Below are positions 1-11,350 of a stretch of DNA of 64,000 nucleotides, one piece after another. Positions within the stretch are counted from its first letter, which is position 1, and each line of letters starts with the position of its first letter. A program made the position numbers and the translations under genes. Origin of the DNA: Alentia gelatinosa (taxonomy: Eukaryota > Annelida > Polychaeta > Phyllodocida > Polynoidae); contig OX465592.1 of the NCBI GenBank assembly GCA_950022655.1, forward strand, positions 2,968,623 to 3,032,622. The letters run 5' to 3'. The notes beneath the pieces are model-generated. The model saw only the letters and a program-made list of their open reading frames with translations, did no database searches and was not told the origin of the DNA.

Positions 1-619
1 ACAGCGGCCAAGATTAAAACTCATCCAGTTTTACGATATCACACTTACACTTCAGGTAAATAATGACATGCGTCTATATTACCAATTCTTTTCAAATTCA
101 TATTTTGTTTGTTGCCAAGAAAGGTGTTGGAAAAAAGGTGCTCCTTACTTTACGATTAAACTAAAGGCTTTGTTATAGGTATGTTCAACAATAATAGGTA
201 GGATAAAAGCTCAACTTCCGGGAAGCAATGGCGTGTCCCATTTAGCCTTATGAATGCATGTATATGTCGCCGTGTGACGAAAATCAATGGAAGTTTCATT
301 GTACTGACAGTAAGCAGACATCCATAAGTGAAGCGTACCTCATGGCTGTGTGAATAATGTATGCCTAACATCGTCTCACCTGTCATAGGTGGTAACAATG
401 AATCGCATACACAATAAACTCCCAGAACAAATGAGATACAGGGTTTCAGTAGTTAGCATCGTGTGCATTCTAACAGTGATGAATTCCATATTAGCCAAAT
501 AACACACCTTAAGTAAAGTTGAATTGAGAGCTAATTTCCTGGTGTCAGGATTGATTTTCCTCGAGTAGGTGTGTGTGGTTCCGGTTGTGAATTTATTTTT
601 GATTGTAAGGCTCCCCTCC

Positions 620-760
620 CGGTTACTACGACGCGCTACGACGCGCTACAATTAACCTCCCGACGCGCTACGATTTCGGCGACGCGCATCGTCGTTGTCG
701 CCGACATCGTAGCGCGTCGTAGCGCATCGTAGCGTGTCGTGGCGCGTCGTAGCGCGAAAA
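620..760. repeat. GC-rich CGACGCGCTACG repeats in both orientations
   Basis: CGACGCGCTACGA words (620-690) are followed by TCGTAGCGCGTCG words (700-757), so the region can fold back. It is a CpG-rich island in AT-rich sequence. Confidence 0.8.
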
Positions 761-1378
761 CCCTTCCAGGTTTCTGCTTGAGGTAGCATATATAAAATCT
801 GTTATAATTCCAGAAGTAATGCATAATTATGATGTATTCTTTGATAGTATCTATATATTTTTTTATTTAGCAAAAGTATCTCTCATCATGGGCCGAGTTT
901 TGCAGATACAGCAATGGTATCGAAGAAATGCAGATTGCACAAATATACATCGAGATCAAAATTAATCAATTTTAAAGGCCCCAATTAATGGGGTATATCA
1001 TTACAATACCATGACAATATCTCTTTTTTTTAGTCAATTCCAAGTTGAACTATGAAATGATTGATTTGAAACCCTTGGCCTTAATCAAATGACACCATTT
1101 TATCAGGACAGAATTGCCAGTATATGTCGTATAATATCTGTGAATTTCATAGTTTCCAGTAAAGAAATCCTCACGTAGGAGAGATTTTCCCGGCCGATTT
1201 CGTCACCGGCACGTTACGACGCGCCATTTAAAAAAGAAACGAATCTCATGAGATTTTGAACCCTGTGAGGTGCATGAATCCCACCGTGTGAATTCCACTT
1301 TATGGGATGTTTGCCAACCGTTAGTGTAAGGCCAGAAACCCACCGAGCTACCGACACACTACGACACAGAATCTTTTA

Positions 1379-1835
1379 GGGGGTGCGTCCACCAACCACG
1401 ACAAGGCTGCGACAACGGCTTTCCGACAAGGTCCACGACAGCTCTACGATTGGAGGGCCTGTCGTAGCCTTGTCGTGGTTGGTGGACCACAGTTCCCGAC
1501 AAGAGGCTACGACAAGGCCACGACAGGCTGCGACATGAAGCTTGTCGGGGGCCTGTCGGGGATCTTCCGACAAGGCTACGACAATATCGAACATGTTCGA
1601 TTTTTGCTACGACTAGACCTTTGTCGTGGAGTGTTGTGGTTTCCTCGATATCACTGTCGTAGTGTGTCGGGACCATGGACGCCTTTTTTTCGGCAACCAC
1701 CGACCTCTTCGACACGGCCCGATAGCGCTGTCCCGACACTGCTCTTCTCACGACAAGGCTGCGACAAGGAGCCGATAGGAACTTTCTTGTCGGCGCGTGT
1801 CGCAGCCTTGTCGTGGTTGGTGGACGCACCCCCTT
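1379..1835. mobile_element. Inverted-repeat element, GGGGGYGTCCACCAACCACG family, copy 1
   Basis: Ends are GGGGGTGCGTCCACCAACCA and its reverse complement. A 33-bp direct repeat (AGCTACCGACACACTACGAC, then ACAGAATCTTTTA) flanks it at 1346-1378 and 1837-1869. The interior is built from short CGACAAGGC/GCCTTGTCG words and contains the palindrome TCGAACATGTTCGA. No transposase is visible. Confidence 0.8.
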
Positions 1836-1980
1836 AAGCTACCGACACACTACGACACAGAATCTTTTAACATGCCGACACAGCGACGATGCTGTAATTT
1901 AGTTTCATACTCTCACATTATATGAAACCGAATTTTTTAACATTGAGAAAGGCAAGGATGCAGTAATTTTGATTCATAGC

Positions 1981-2085
1981 CATGTCGGAGCCATGTCGTA
2001 GCCATGTCGTAGCCATGTCGTAGCCATGTCAGAGCCATGTCAGAGCCATGTCAGAGCCATGTCAGAGCCATGTCGCGAGCCATGT
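1981..2085 (+). repeat. AGCCATGTCGT 11-12 bp repeat
   Basis: Nine or ten units of AGCCATGTCGT/AGAGCCATGTC just 60 bp beyond the WSC exon. Confidence 0.9.
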
Positions 2086-2144
2086 GCGCCAGGTTTATAG
2101 TTAAAGTTTTAAGATAAGACAAGATAAGACAAGATAAGACCTAC

Positions 2145-2277
2145 CATCGACTTTCAACACGTAATCTTTGCCTTGACCTCCGCAGAATTGAGCGCTGTCG
2201 GCGGTACAAGGTTTGTTGCAGCCTGTGGTCGGTCCATCCGTTCCGAACCTACCTCCACAGAAGCAAGCATAACCATA
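2145..2277 (-). CDS. WSC domain, C-terminal exon
   Basis: 133 bp, phase 0 in and phase 1 out. The acceptor is a T-rich tract ending TTTTTTGCAG and the donor reads GATG|GTAGGT. It encodes YGYACFCGG, then TGCNKPC and AQFCGG, ending near KDYVLKV. This matches the second half of a WSC domain, where family members usually read YGxECFCG and C-x(2-3)-C before a final CGG. It joins in frame to the exon at 4767-4616 to restore the typical YAALR-YGYACFCG continuity. Confidence 0.75.
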
Positions 2278-5200
2278 CTGCAAAAAACAATCGTCCATGA
2301 TGAAAGCACCTGGAACCTGCATCAGTTTAATAGCCACCTGATAACAAAGTCTCCATGGGAAATGTATAGAGCACTTGGAATTCGTTACTCATTTACCATC
2401 AGAAATCACTGTCTTAATGCTAAAAACACAGAAACATAGCGAACTATATAACTGGTTTAATTCACCCTTTCCCTGCAGCACCCAGTTCCCCTGCTCAGCA
2501 TTACACGGCAGGTATTGCCTGCCCAAATGACCCTGCTACGGCAGGCACCTTTTTGGGGAAATAGCAATGTCATGTGATGTGTCATGTGATTTAAGTAATT
2601 TACCTTGGTGACTGATCATATTTTATAATACCAAATCAAAGGTCAATAGGGCTCTTATACATTGTCAAAATTTCTTTTAAATCAAACAATTATCTTTTTA
2701 TCTATTGAATTTTGTATATAAGTATCAATGATTCCTCTAAGATGCCTTGAGGCATCTTCCTGCTGTAGCCAGGGGAATGCCTGGAGGCATCTTCCTGCCG
2801 TAGCCAGGGGAATGCCTGGAGGCATCTTCCTGCCGTAGCCAGGGGAATGCCTGGAGGCATCTTCCTGCTGTAGCCAGAGGAATGCCTGGAGGCATCTTCC
2901 TGCCATAGCTAGGGGAATGCCTGGAGGCATCTTCCTGCCATAGCTAGGGGAATGCCTGGAGGCATCTTCCTGCTGTTAAAGGGTTAAGTATACAGCGAAT
3001 TATCATGCTTGACATTGCTTTGGCCTCATCGAATGTGTAGTCATCCTACATGTTGATACATTGTCTTGTTATTAGTCATGTAGGTGGGTAATAAATATGA
3101 TAAAGACTGGTTTTGTATACGAGTGAATGTAATCTCCTCGTAGTTGACTAATCGCTCGGATATTACTACGCGTCAACTACCAGAAGATTACGGCCACTCG
3201 TACACAAAACCATTCATTATTGTGTATGCCATATGACCATTTCTTTTTTCCATATGTCTTTGAAACATCTCGAGACTGTACCATATTTATCTTACATGAC
3301 AATTCAGATTACAATTCATTCTTTAATTGTAGTCTTTTCACATGCTCCCCTTATTAGAGCGTGCTTGCACACTTATACATTGCCAAAAGGTTAGAGTGGT
3401 CACATATAAGCTTCCAGTGTACTGCCAAAGAAGTATTCTTCACTCTCTGTGTGCTATTCACTGTCATATGGTGAATGGAGCAGAGGACCAGTGTCTCAGG
3501 GTCTTAGAGGCATGTCCAGCAGACCATGACAAATCACTCAAGACCAAAATACCTCATTGACCTACTGGTGCTTGGTATATTTGGATCCTAGACTCAAACA
3601 GTTGCGTGATGGCAAGTTTAGTGGGTTACAGAAAACTATCTATAGAATGAATGTAACCCAAACCTTTTAATTGTTATTCATCTATAATTGCACGCTCATT
3701 CATGAACATACCATTTGCTCCTAGTTATACCCCATATGGTTACTGAAGAAATCGACCTGAAACGAATTCGACCTGTAGTGTCTGGAGAACTCAACTTGTT
3801 TTTCAGAAATCGATTGGAGAACTCGACCCGTAATAGAAACTTATGAAGAAGACATTTTCATATAGAAGGAAAGGTCTGAATAGCTAGTTTTTAGACAAAC
3901 CAACCAACAGATTTATAAAATAAGTCCAGTTATGTTTAGGTTTAGGGTAAAGGTTAGGGATAGGGTTAGGGATAAGGATAGGGATAGGGTTAGGGTAAGG
4001 GCTAGGGTTAGAGATAGGGTAAGGGATAAGGAAAGGGTTAGGGTTAGGGTTATGGGAAGGTTTTCTGTTTGTTTTCTTCCCCAGAGAAGACCAAATGTGA
4101 AGCCAATATAACATTCATACTACTAAATTTAGTATCTATCCAGTTGTAATGAGATACTTGAGTTTGGAATATTTAAAACGGGTCGAGTTTGTTACGGGCC
4201 AAGTTCTTAAAACGGGTCAAATTTGTTACGGGTCATGTTTCTTACAGGTCAAGTTTGTTACGGGTCGAGTTCTTTAAACAGGTCAAGTTTGTTATGGGTT
4301 AAGTCCTTTAAACGGGTCAGATTTATTACGGGTCGAGTTTGCTATGGGACGAGTTTGTTATGGGTCGAGTTCTTAAAATGCGTTGGATTTATTACGGGTC
4401 GAGTTTCTTATGGGACGAGTTCGTTATGGGTCGAGTTCTTAAAACGGGTCGGATTTATTACGGGTTGAGTTTCTTATGGGACGAGTTCATTATGGGTCGA
4501 GTTCTTAAAACGGGTCGGATTCATTACGGGTCGAGTTTGTTTTGGGTCGAGTTCGTTCCGGGTCGAGTTCTCCAGTATTCCCCATATAGGTGGCTGGTGT
4601 CATGGCGTCACTTACCCTGAGCGCTGCGTAGGCATGGTTCTCCGTTCGACAGTCGCCGAGACACACACTGGGCTTAACTACATTAGACGGTGACGCCCCC
4701 GCCGTGTCAAAGTCACGGGGCCAACCTCCCATATTGTAACAGCCCTGACCCTGTGCCACTTGTCCACCTGTCACAAAAATGTCAAAAATACATTAAGAAG
4801 GAACTGAATCGAGATCAATAATGCTACGTTTACACCCTCATCTCACCCCAACAGTCCCAACAGTGGTTTTTGAGCAGATCGTGAGATCGAGCTTTCAAAG
4901 TATGGTGGTACGGCACCATACCGGCACAGTATGGTGGTACGGCTCAACTACCACTTGCATAGCAGAGGTTGGTATTTGAAGTTTTTTTAGGCACAGGTGT
5001 ATAGTACTACTTATGATGGACAGGTCGAGTTAAGGCGACTTAAGGTAAGTTACAGCCTAACATGGTCCTTCCCCCCCCCCCTTTTTGCACCCTGACAGCT
5101 CCACGGCAGCTTCCCGACAGCGTACTCCATGTGTAAAAGTGCACTGACAATATGCCATGAGTTTTGGTTGCAGAGTAATCTCACGAACCAGGGCAGAGTG

Positions 5201-6060
5201 AGATTATGCAGCAGTCCAAAACGAATGGTGTATTTTCAGTGATTTTGGATCGAGTGCGGTCCAGATTTTATCTCACCTCTATCACTGACTAATTGGCTAA
5301 AATTTGTGACATCATCGCCCATTCAGTATTTCTCTAAAATACTCCATGGGCATTGAGTAAGAGTTTCCAATGTTAAGTATATGGAAAAAATACCATAAAG
5401 AACTAGTGCCAACTTGGCTGAGCAAATATGTTTTGAGATTAAATGTTTTTAACAGAACCTTAAAAATCTCAAATGCATAAATTCATATAAACTATTCTCA
5501 ATCTATTTCCCAACGTCATCCCCCTTTCAAATTACAGTATAGTTGTGAATTGTTCCAGTCCATTTTCCCTGAAGCCAATGTTTGTAAAACCGTAATTTCT
5601 GCTATGGCACCTGTCCTCAATTCTATCATTGAAATATTAAATTTCCATTGGCCATCACCGATATACAGTCAGGAACCACCGACAGACCTTTAGCACTGCT
5701 GACGCAAAATGTAAATGGGCTATTAGGAGAACACAGGAAATCTACACCCTTTTCGTCAGCCAATGGAAACGGGCCTTATACCAGCCCCAGTACTGTGATA
5801 CTGACCTTGGACCCAGCGCCACTCCCTAGCATTATTAGCAGCATCAGCTTTAGGCTCTTCCTCCACGGCGAGCCACGTGGCGGCAGCCCCCATGGCCGTC
5901 ATGGCCGTAGCCACCACCTGCTGCTCCAGGGCGCCCTCAATGAGGAGCAGCGACTCCTGGGTCCTGCTGGAGCAGTCGGCGAGGGCGGAGGTCCAGGTGC
6001 GGGCAGTGCCGCTGTAGGTGTAGCACCTGTCGGCCGTCGCGCTGCACCACGTCCATGACC
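2145..6060 (-). CDS. Partial CTLD-WSC domain gene (three exons found)
   Basis: Gene-level entry. On the minus strand three exons join in phase 1: 6060-5806 (N-terminal two thirds of a C-type lectin-like domain), 4767-4616 and 2277-2145 (together one complete WSC domain with eight cysteines). WSC domains are cysteine-rich putative carbohydrate-binding modules of extracellular proteins and CTLDs often bind glycans, so an extracellular or cell-surface lectin-like protein is inferred. The flanking phases are all 1, the usual arrangement for shuffled extracellular modules. The C-terminal CTLD half (the two or three last cysteines) was not found between 4768 and 5805. It is either lost, in an exon I could not recognise, or the exon 6060-5806 belongs to a decayed gene copy. 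No start or stop codon was identified; the gene should extend left of base 1 and right of 6060. Confidence 0.6.
2733..2978 (+). repeat. 35-bp minisatellite, seven units
   Basis: Unit CATCTTCCTGCCGTAGCCAG GGGAATGCCTGGAGG, inside the intron between the two WSC exons of the minus-strand gene. CCTGGAGGCATC partly self-complements. Confidence 0.92.
3080..3226. mobile_element. Foldback MITE, stem type GACTGGTTTTGTATACGAGT
   Basis: Arms GACTGGTTTTGTATACGAGT and ACTCGTACACAAAACCATTC pair around a centre with GTAGTTGACTAATCGCTCGG. Flanked by GTAGGTGGGTAATAAATA on the left. Confidence 0.75.
3340..3725 (+). mobile_element. Copy of the 42465 MITE family
   Basis: Shares TTAGAGCGTGCTTGCACAC, TGACCTACTGGTGCTTG, TTTGGATCCTAGACTC and CACGCTCATTCATGAACAT with 42465-42940. 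The 72-residue ORF inside it is not supported as a gene. Confidence 0.75.
3925..4062 (+). repeat. Degenerate TTAGGG (telomere-like) tract
   Basis: About 20 words of TTAGGG with variants ATAGGG, TAAGGG, CTAGGG over 140 bp. Its complement type occurs at 36185-36412. Confidence 0.85.
4165..4570 (+). repeat. GGGTCGAGTTTGTTACGGGTC tandem region
   Basis: Irregular repetition of GGGTCGAGTT with CTTAAAAC or TGTTAC spacers, in the WSC intron, starting and ending with ordinary sequence. The periods are mixed (about 20 and about 35). Confidence 0.85.
4616..4767 (-). CDS. WSC domain, N-terminal exon
   Basis: 152 bp, phase 1 in and phase 0 out. Acceptor TTTTTGTGACAG and donor CAGG|GTAAGT. The translation contains GQGCYNMGG, then VCLGDCRTENHAYAALR: the first three cysteines and the YAxL core of a WSC domain. 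The left flank (4170-4570) is a tandem repeat lying in the intron. Confidence 0.75.
5806..6060 (-). CDS. CTLD exon, N-terminal two thirds
   Basis: 255 bp, phase 1 in and out, donor CCAAG|GTCAGT, acceptor CATAAAATAG. About 85 residues: WTWCSATADRCYTY near the start, then TWTSALADCSS, LLLIEGALEQQVV, ATWLAVEE and REWRWVQG. The order Cys-Tyr, Trp-x-x-Ala-x-x-x-Cys, Leu-x-x-Ile, Glu-Gln and W-L-A-V is that of a C-type lectin-like fold. The acceptor is weak because the polypyrimidine tract is poor. The first ~60 bp of the exon with the acceptor recur three more times upstream on this strand (see repeat 6061-6550). The exon is much more GC-rich than its surroundings. Confidence 0.65.
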
Positions 6061-6550
6061 CTATTTTATGAAATAGGTAAAATTGTTGTTATTATTATTA
6101 TTGTTATTGTCGTTATTGTTGGTCTTGTTATTATTATTGTTATTATTGTTATTATCATTAGGTCCAGGTGTGGGCAGTGCCGCTGTAGGTGTAGCACCTG
6201 TCGGCCATCGCGCTGCACCACGTCCATGACCCTATTTTATGAAATAGGTAAAATTGTTACTATTGTTATTGTTATTCTTGTTATTATTATTGTTATTATT
6301 ATTACTATTGTTATTATTAGGTCCAGGTATGGGCAGTGCCGCTGTAGGTGTAACACCTGTCGGCTGTCGCGCTGCACCATGTCCATGACCCTATTTTATG
6401 AAATAGGTAAAATTGTTATTATTGTTATTGTTATTATTATTGTTATTATTACTATTGTTATTATTAGGTCCAGGTATGGGCAGTGCCGCTGTAGGTGTAG
6501 CACCTGTCGCCGCCACGCTGCACCACATCCATGACCCCATATCATGAAAT
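6061..6550 (-). repeat. Three extra copies of exon start plus acceptor, separated by ATT-rich microsatellite
   Basis: The block containing plus-strand gggcagtgccgctgtaggtg begins at 6001 (real exon), 6172, 6331 and 6478, giving periods of 171, 159 and 147 bp. On the minus strand each copy has the acceptor AAAATAG (or a close variant) and about 60 bp of CTLD coding sequence, then runs into a TTATTG-type microsatellite with stop codons and no donor. They are therefore pseudo-exon starts. Confidence 0.8.
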
Positions 6551-7400
6551 AGGTAGAGATGTTTTTATTATTATTGTTATTATTGTTGTTGTTATTGTTG
6601 TTGTTATTGTTATTTTTGTAAATATTGTTGTTATTGTTATTGCTGTTACTATTATTATCATTATCTTTATTGTCATCATTATCATCATCATCATAATATA
6701 ATTATTGTTATTATTGGTGTGTACTGAAATGCTTTGGAATATGAAGCCCCTCCCTCCTCCTAACTAATACTGAAAATAAAGAGAGCTAAGCTCAATTTAA
6801 AAGTAAACATATTGATCTGGTCATAACATCCTCTCTTAACTTTTTTCTTTTTATAAAAATATTAAACTCACTCTATGAGCTTGTTTATCATTTTTATCGA
6901 AACAAACGTGGTACGAGGTACAAGGTGAATACGGTATAAAATCAGAAAGACACTCGTTGAGAATAACTTGGACTGCATCCCATCTCATTTGACTGCCGAG
7001 TAAAGTCCTGATTCCACCAACACACAAGATATAGCGAGGTTAGTCATGATTTGGTTGTCTTGCTAAATCTTGTTAGATTTTGAATAATCACATGCATATT
7101 TGCCGCAATGTGTATTGAGGTGTCGCGGTGGTGGAGCACCAAGATATATACAGGACATTGTGAAAAAGTACACATATCATCGCGCGCTATGTATTGCAAC
7201 AAAGGAGGTACGACACATCACGACACTATAAGATATAACAAGATATACCAAGATATACCACGGCAAATCCATGTGTTGGTGGAACCAGCCCTTAATCTAC
7301 GCAGCTTCGCTTCGTGAATTACTCTGCGGTCAAACTCCGTGGAGTACGGAAGTTATTTTCCTCTTCTAATTTTTTAACGGAAAGAAATGGTTCACCTACC
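6551..7400. other. No gene seen: microsatellite tail and MITE sequence
   Basis: ATT/GTT-rich microsatellite to about 6710, then AT-rich sequence and a MITE-like block (6890-7375) sharing GTGAATTACTCTGCGGTCAA with 44395-44420. The 69-residue ORF at 7108 is unsupported. Confidence 0.6.
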
Positions 7401-8084
7401 TTTTCCACGGGGAACCTGCAGGAATAAAACAATCAGAACTGTTCTCAGAAGGTTCTCACTTCTCATATACCCACACATGAGAACGACCGACGCATTTCAC
7501 GACCGCAAACGATGGTAGTGAGAACAAACTCACAGAAGCTCAAAAATCTACAAAGAATCTTGAAGCAAGTGAAGCCTTTGCCCTGTCAACCAATCACATC
7601 GATATAAACCAATCAATAATCCCTGAGAGACCAGGAAACGTGAAGGGGCAGCCGCTATATGTCAACATGATCCAGACAAAGACAGCTTGCACGTGACTCT
7701 GTTAAATATGAATCGCTCGGTGAAATATTCAAAGAGTACGGAGTACAACTTTTGACGAAGTGTTTGACGAAACAAGCTTGGTATTGATGGATGGGTGTTT
7801 TTGGACAGACTTGATCTATTATATGTCATACCTGCTGACTTGTGAACATAAAGTGAGATGTTAAAAAAATACTCTTAGGTTATTTATACATGGATACTGT
7901 ATTGAGCTAGTTAAAAACCAAGGTAGCTGTAGTCAAGATGGTGTAATATTATCAAAAGACGTTACGAGTTTATTTAAGTCGCACATTTTGTTGGCTCCAT
8001 AATTTCACGAATCGAGTACGAGTGAGATTACAGAGCTAACACAATGCGTGACATAAATAAACTCAAACTCAAACGAGTGGCGTC

Positions 8085-8228
8085 TAGATTTTATCCTACA
8101 CCGCTTCCACAATTTCTGAATATTAGAAAGTAGTGACATAAACAAGACTTTATGTCACACCCGTGACAAAAAAAATCCCATGTTAAGCCTATGGCGTGTT
8201 TTTTTTATCAGGGGTAGGATAAAAAAAG
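8085..8228. mobile_element. MITE with TTATCCTACCCC-type ends
   Basis: TTTTATCCTACACCGCTTCC at the left and TCAGGGGTAGGATAAAAA at the right. The interior has GTTAAGCCTATGGCGTG. Confidence 0.65.
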
Positions 8229-8229
8229 T

Positions 8230-10470
8230 TTATGCTTTGTGGAAGTAATCCTTCAAAGGCATATTGGACGATTTATATTTGAAAGTAAAACACATGTCAG
8301 TTTTCTAGAATTTGTATGTGATGATCTCCAAGTGTTGTGGAACACATATTTATTTTAGAAATCGGGGGTCACCGTGCTCGTTTTTGAATTAGAGATCAAT
8401 GTTATGATTATATTACAATAAATGCATAGGAATTCGAGAAGGTTATTCTCACATAGTAAAACCCATATCATTTCTCCAAACTTCTCATTGAACATAGTGC
8501 ATGTATTGTGCTACTACTCATATTTAGGTATCAAAAATCATAGGTCACTGTCTTTGTTTTTGAAAGAAATGAAGAAAACTATATTTCTCAGTACATTTCT
8601 TATATAAATCAGTCAAATGCAGATTGGCCTAATTTACATATTGGGTTACCAAACTAGTTAATATGTTATAAATCACTCATTTGGTATTGTAATAAGTCAA
8701 AGGAACTGGTTTGGATTTATAATTGTCACACAAATACAAATATAGATAAAAATATCCCACTCGTTCTATAATCTCGTGGAATATTTCTATCGGAAGAAAC
8801 GCGGTACGGGAGTACGAAGGAATAAGGTAAATCTATTTTACTATATTATACAATTTAGTCGATGAAATTTGATGCATTGCAATTGACCAGTTATCTAAAG
8901 TTAGAAGTAAAATCAAGTCTGTAGGTACAAGAATCCGGTCCAACTTCAACCGTCGATATCCCAAGGTTAACGACCAGAGACTGAGGCCAGTCTAGGGAAG
9001 GAGCTCTAGACAATGGACTGTGTCTGGCTTGCAAGCCCTAGCTTAGTGATATTTGTGAGAAATAAGGCTGTATTCTACAACACCAAACAGCCATAAAATG
9101 TGGAGCTCTATTGAGCTCTATTGTGGTTTGGATGTAGTAGCTGTTACTAGTCAGCCTATTTTTGCTATATTTTCACATAGGAATCTGCATCAGCTGTCAT
9201 TTGAGTCCATGCCAAAAAGATAGGGGGCGCTGCGCTTCACACCTCCTCTGGTTAACGCCCATGGGTCAGTTTTCCTTGTATTTGGGATGATGTGTCAATA
9301 CTGCTGTCCCCTACCGGAACCCGGTGAAACCAACAACTACCCAATATCATACACTGGCCACCAGAGCTACACTACGTAAGCTCTGGTCGGGTTAAATCTG
9401 TGGCCACCTTGACCTAGTATAGGGACATGTCTGTTATCCTTTATTGAGCGCGGGAAATCGCGCTCATATACGTCATCTAGAGTTTAGAAAGCTCACACAG
9501 GGTTTCAGCTTACTGCAAAGAATCTAACACTTCACTAGCAATGTTTCAACTGTAAAAGCCTAGTGAAATGGGCAGGTGTCCAGTATCCCAGTATGACCGT
9601 ATCCCTGCCCCACTTCTGACTTTGTTCCTTTAAATAGAACTTTCATGGCTGAGTGACCATGTCAAAGTGTGTGCATTCAATGCATATATCATATGGACAG
9701 AAATCACATATCAATGGACTATGATGATAGTGCCAAATATATGGATGTTCCAGATAATACCCCATCTGAAGATGTCAAAATAACTCTTAGAAGTAGATGG
9801 AAAACAGACGACAAATATGTTAGTAAGAGGACTACCAAGGGCATTCGTACTCCAAATGAAGTATCCTCAATCCAAACAAACATGAGTGCATGAAGCGCTA
9901 AGGGGCTATTAGACAGCGAACTGAGTGGCACAGCTGACCTATTAGCCAGAGAAGTAGGGCAGTTGACCAAGACCCTAAATGAAAAATTCAGTCACAAACA
10001 CGACAAGGTGAATGTGATCTGTGCTATGCTAGACCAGGCACAAGTCAAAATCAAAAACGTTAGCCAGAAAATGAAAAACATCTCAAAAGAAATATATACC
10101 AAAATATTGATATTCTCTTACTTTTATTTTATGAGATTTTGGTATATCGCGCTCTTCCATTATGAATGGAAATAACATATGCTCCTAGTTACTCATTGTT
10201 TTCATTGCTTTAGGGAGATGTCTATTACCCTTTCGTACCCATTTTTTCATGGAGTCTCCATGCTAAGTCTATGAAGCTTACAGATCGCTTCTGAGTAGAA
10301 CACGGACCTCCGGAATCTCCTAGCAGAATCAGATCTAACAGAAGTCTCTGCATTGAACACGAACTAAGTGCACCTGTCACATACACAGTCATGCTGGCAG
10401 GTCCGAGGTCACTTCAGTTTGTATAACCATTTGTACAGCTGTTGTACTTAAGCACGTCAAATAACATATC
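8230..10470. other. No supported gene; possible decayed retroelement at 9700-10110
   Basis: AT-rich. A short open stretch (9717-9890) with DDSAKYMDVPD and, after a stop, TADLLAREVGQLTKTLNEK then KVNVICAMLDQAQVK could be a decayed coiled-coil ORF of a non-LTR element. I cannot confirm it. It is bounded by MITE fragments. Confidence 0.3.
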
Positions 10471-10603
10471 TAAAAGGCATATCCCACAACATACAGTGGT
10501 GTCACCTGGTGATTACTGTATTTTAATTGTCTGATAGTGCGCTTACTGTAGATTAGAAATCACCAGATGGCGCCACCTTGAATTGTAGGATATGTCTTTA
10601 CGA
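10471..10603. mobile_element. 133-bp MITE with AAGGCATATCC ends
   Basis: AAGGCATATCCCACAA and TTGTAGGATATGTCTTT are inverted, with GTGTCACCTGGTGATTA and AATCACCAGATGGCGCCACC inside. A half copy lies at 19900-19970. Confidence 0.7.
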
Positions 10604-11025
10604 ACCAATTCCATGAAACATCTTATTCTACAAAAAGAGAAATCAGAATAGACATACGTACATTTCACCTCCAGTTGAGCAATTTTCATGTAATCATTTA
10701 ACCATATTTACAAAGTATATGAACAATTTCTCGTTTTGAATTTTGACTGTATTCAAAGACCAGCCATTTCGATAACTTTCATCTGGTAATAGTAGATAAA
10801 TAGAGGACGCCTTGGTGAAAAATAGCCGAAAATAAAATACGATTCCTTTCAGCGTACAAATTTAATTGATATTTTCTCGTATTTTATCAGACCACTTAGG
10901 GGAGGACACATTGTTACATGTAGATAGTGCATTCGATACTAACCTACAAAGAAAGGGAATACTTTTATCTGCAGTCTCAATTGACTTCAGAGGTGATAAG
11001 TTAGACTGGCTTCAGTTCCTGCATC

Positions 11026-11350
11026 CTAAGGCTACCCTTCCACTTACCCAACCTCTCATTGCACCCTATGGCTACCCCTCCACCTACCTCACCTCTCCCT
11101 GCATCCTGTGGCTACCCCTCCACCTACCTCACCCCTCCCTGCATCCTATGGCTACCCCTCCACCTACCCCAGCCCTCCCTGCATCCTATGGCTACCCCTC
11201 CACCTACTCCACCCCTCCTTGCATCCTATGGCTACCCCTCCACCTACTCCATCCCTCCCTGCATCCTATGGCTACCCCTCCACCTACCCCACCTCTCCCT
11301 TCATTCTATGGCTACCCCTCCACCTACTCCAACCCTCCCTGCATCCTATG
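11026..11350 (+). repeat. 40-bp minisatellite, eight units
   Basis: Unit CTGCATCCTATGGCTACCCC TCCACCTACCCCACCCCTCC at 40-bp spacing. All three plus frames stay open because the unit lacks stops, giving 103-180 residue ORFs. The upstream 150 bp of the longest ORF (10866-11025) look like unique sequence I do not recognise. Confidence 0.9.

Noticed and set aside
156..398. Minus-strand 80-residue ORF and a GACAG|GTGAGA donor near 385
   Set aside because: It could be a further linker exon of the WSC gene, but there is no clear acceptor or recognisable domain.
2173..2439. Plus-strand ORF of 88 residues over the WSC exon
   Set aside because: Antisense shadow of the minus-strand WSC exon, which has the splice sites and the domain signature.
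5648..6534. Plus-strand ORFs of 136 and 159 residues
   Set aside because: Antisense to the minus-strand CTLD exon and its duplicated starts, plus microsatellite.
7400..7415. 16-nt micro-exon on the minus strand (TTCCTGCAG acceptor, AAAAG|GTAGGT donor)
   Set aside because: Both sites look good and the phase could fit upstream of the CTLD exon at 6060, but 16 nt without any protein context is too little. Junction reads would be decisive.
9669..10175. Short ORFs resembling a decayed retroelement coiled-coil protein
   Set aside because: Two short frames separated by a stop, no recognisable catalytic motif, no terminal structure. Noted only as possible.
10866..11025. Possible exon before the 40-bp minisatellite
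   Set aside because: The frame is open for ~50 codons (DHLGEDTLLHVDSAFD, DWLQFLHP) but I recognise no domain and saw no convincing donor.
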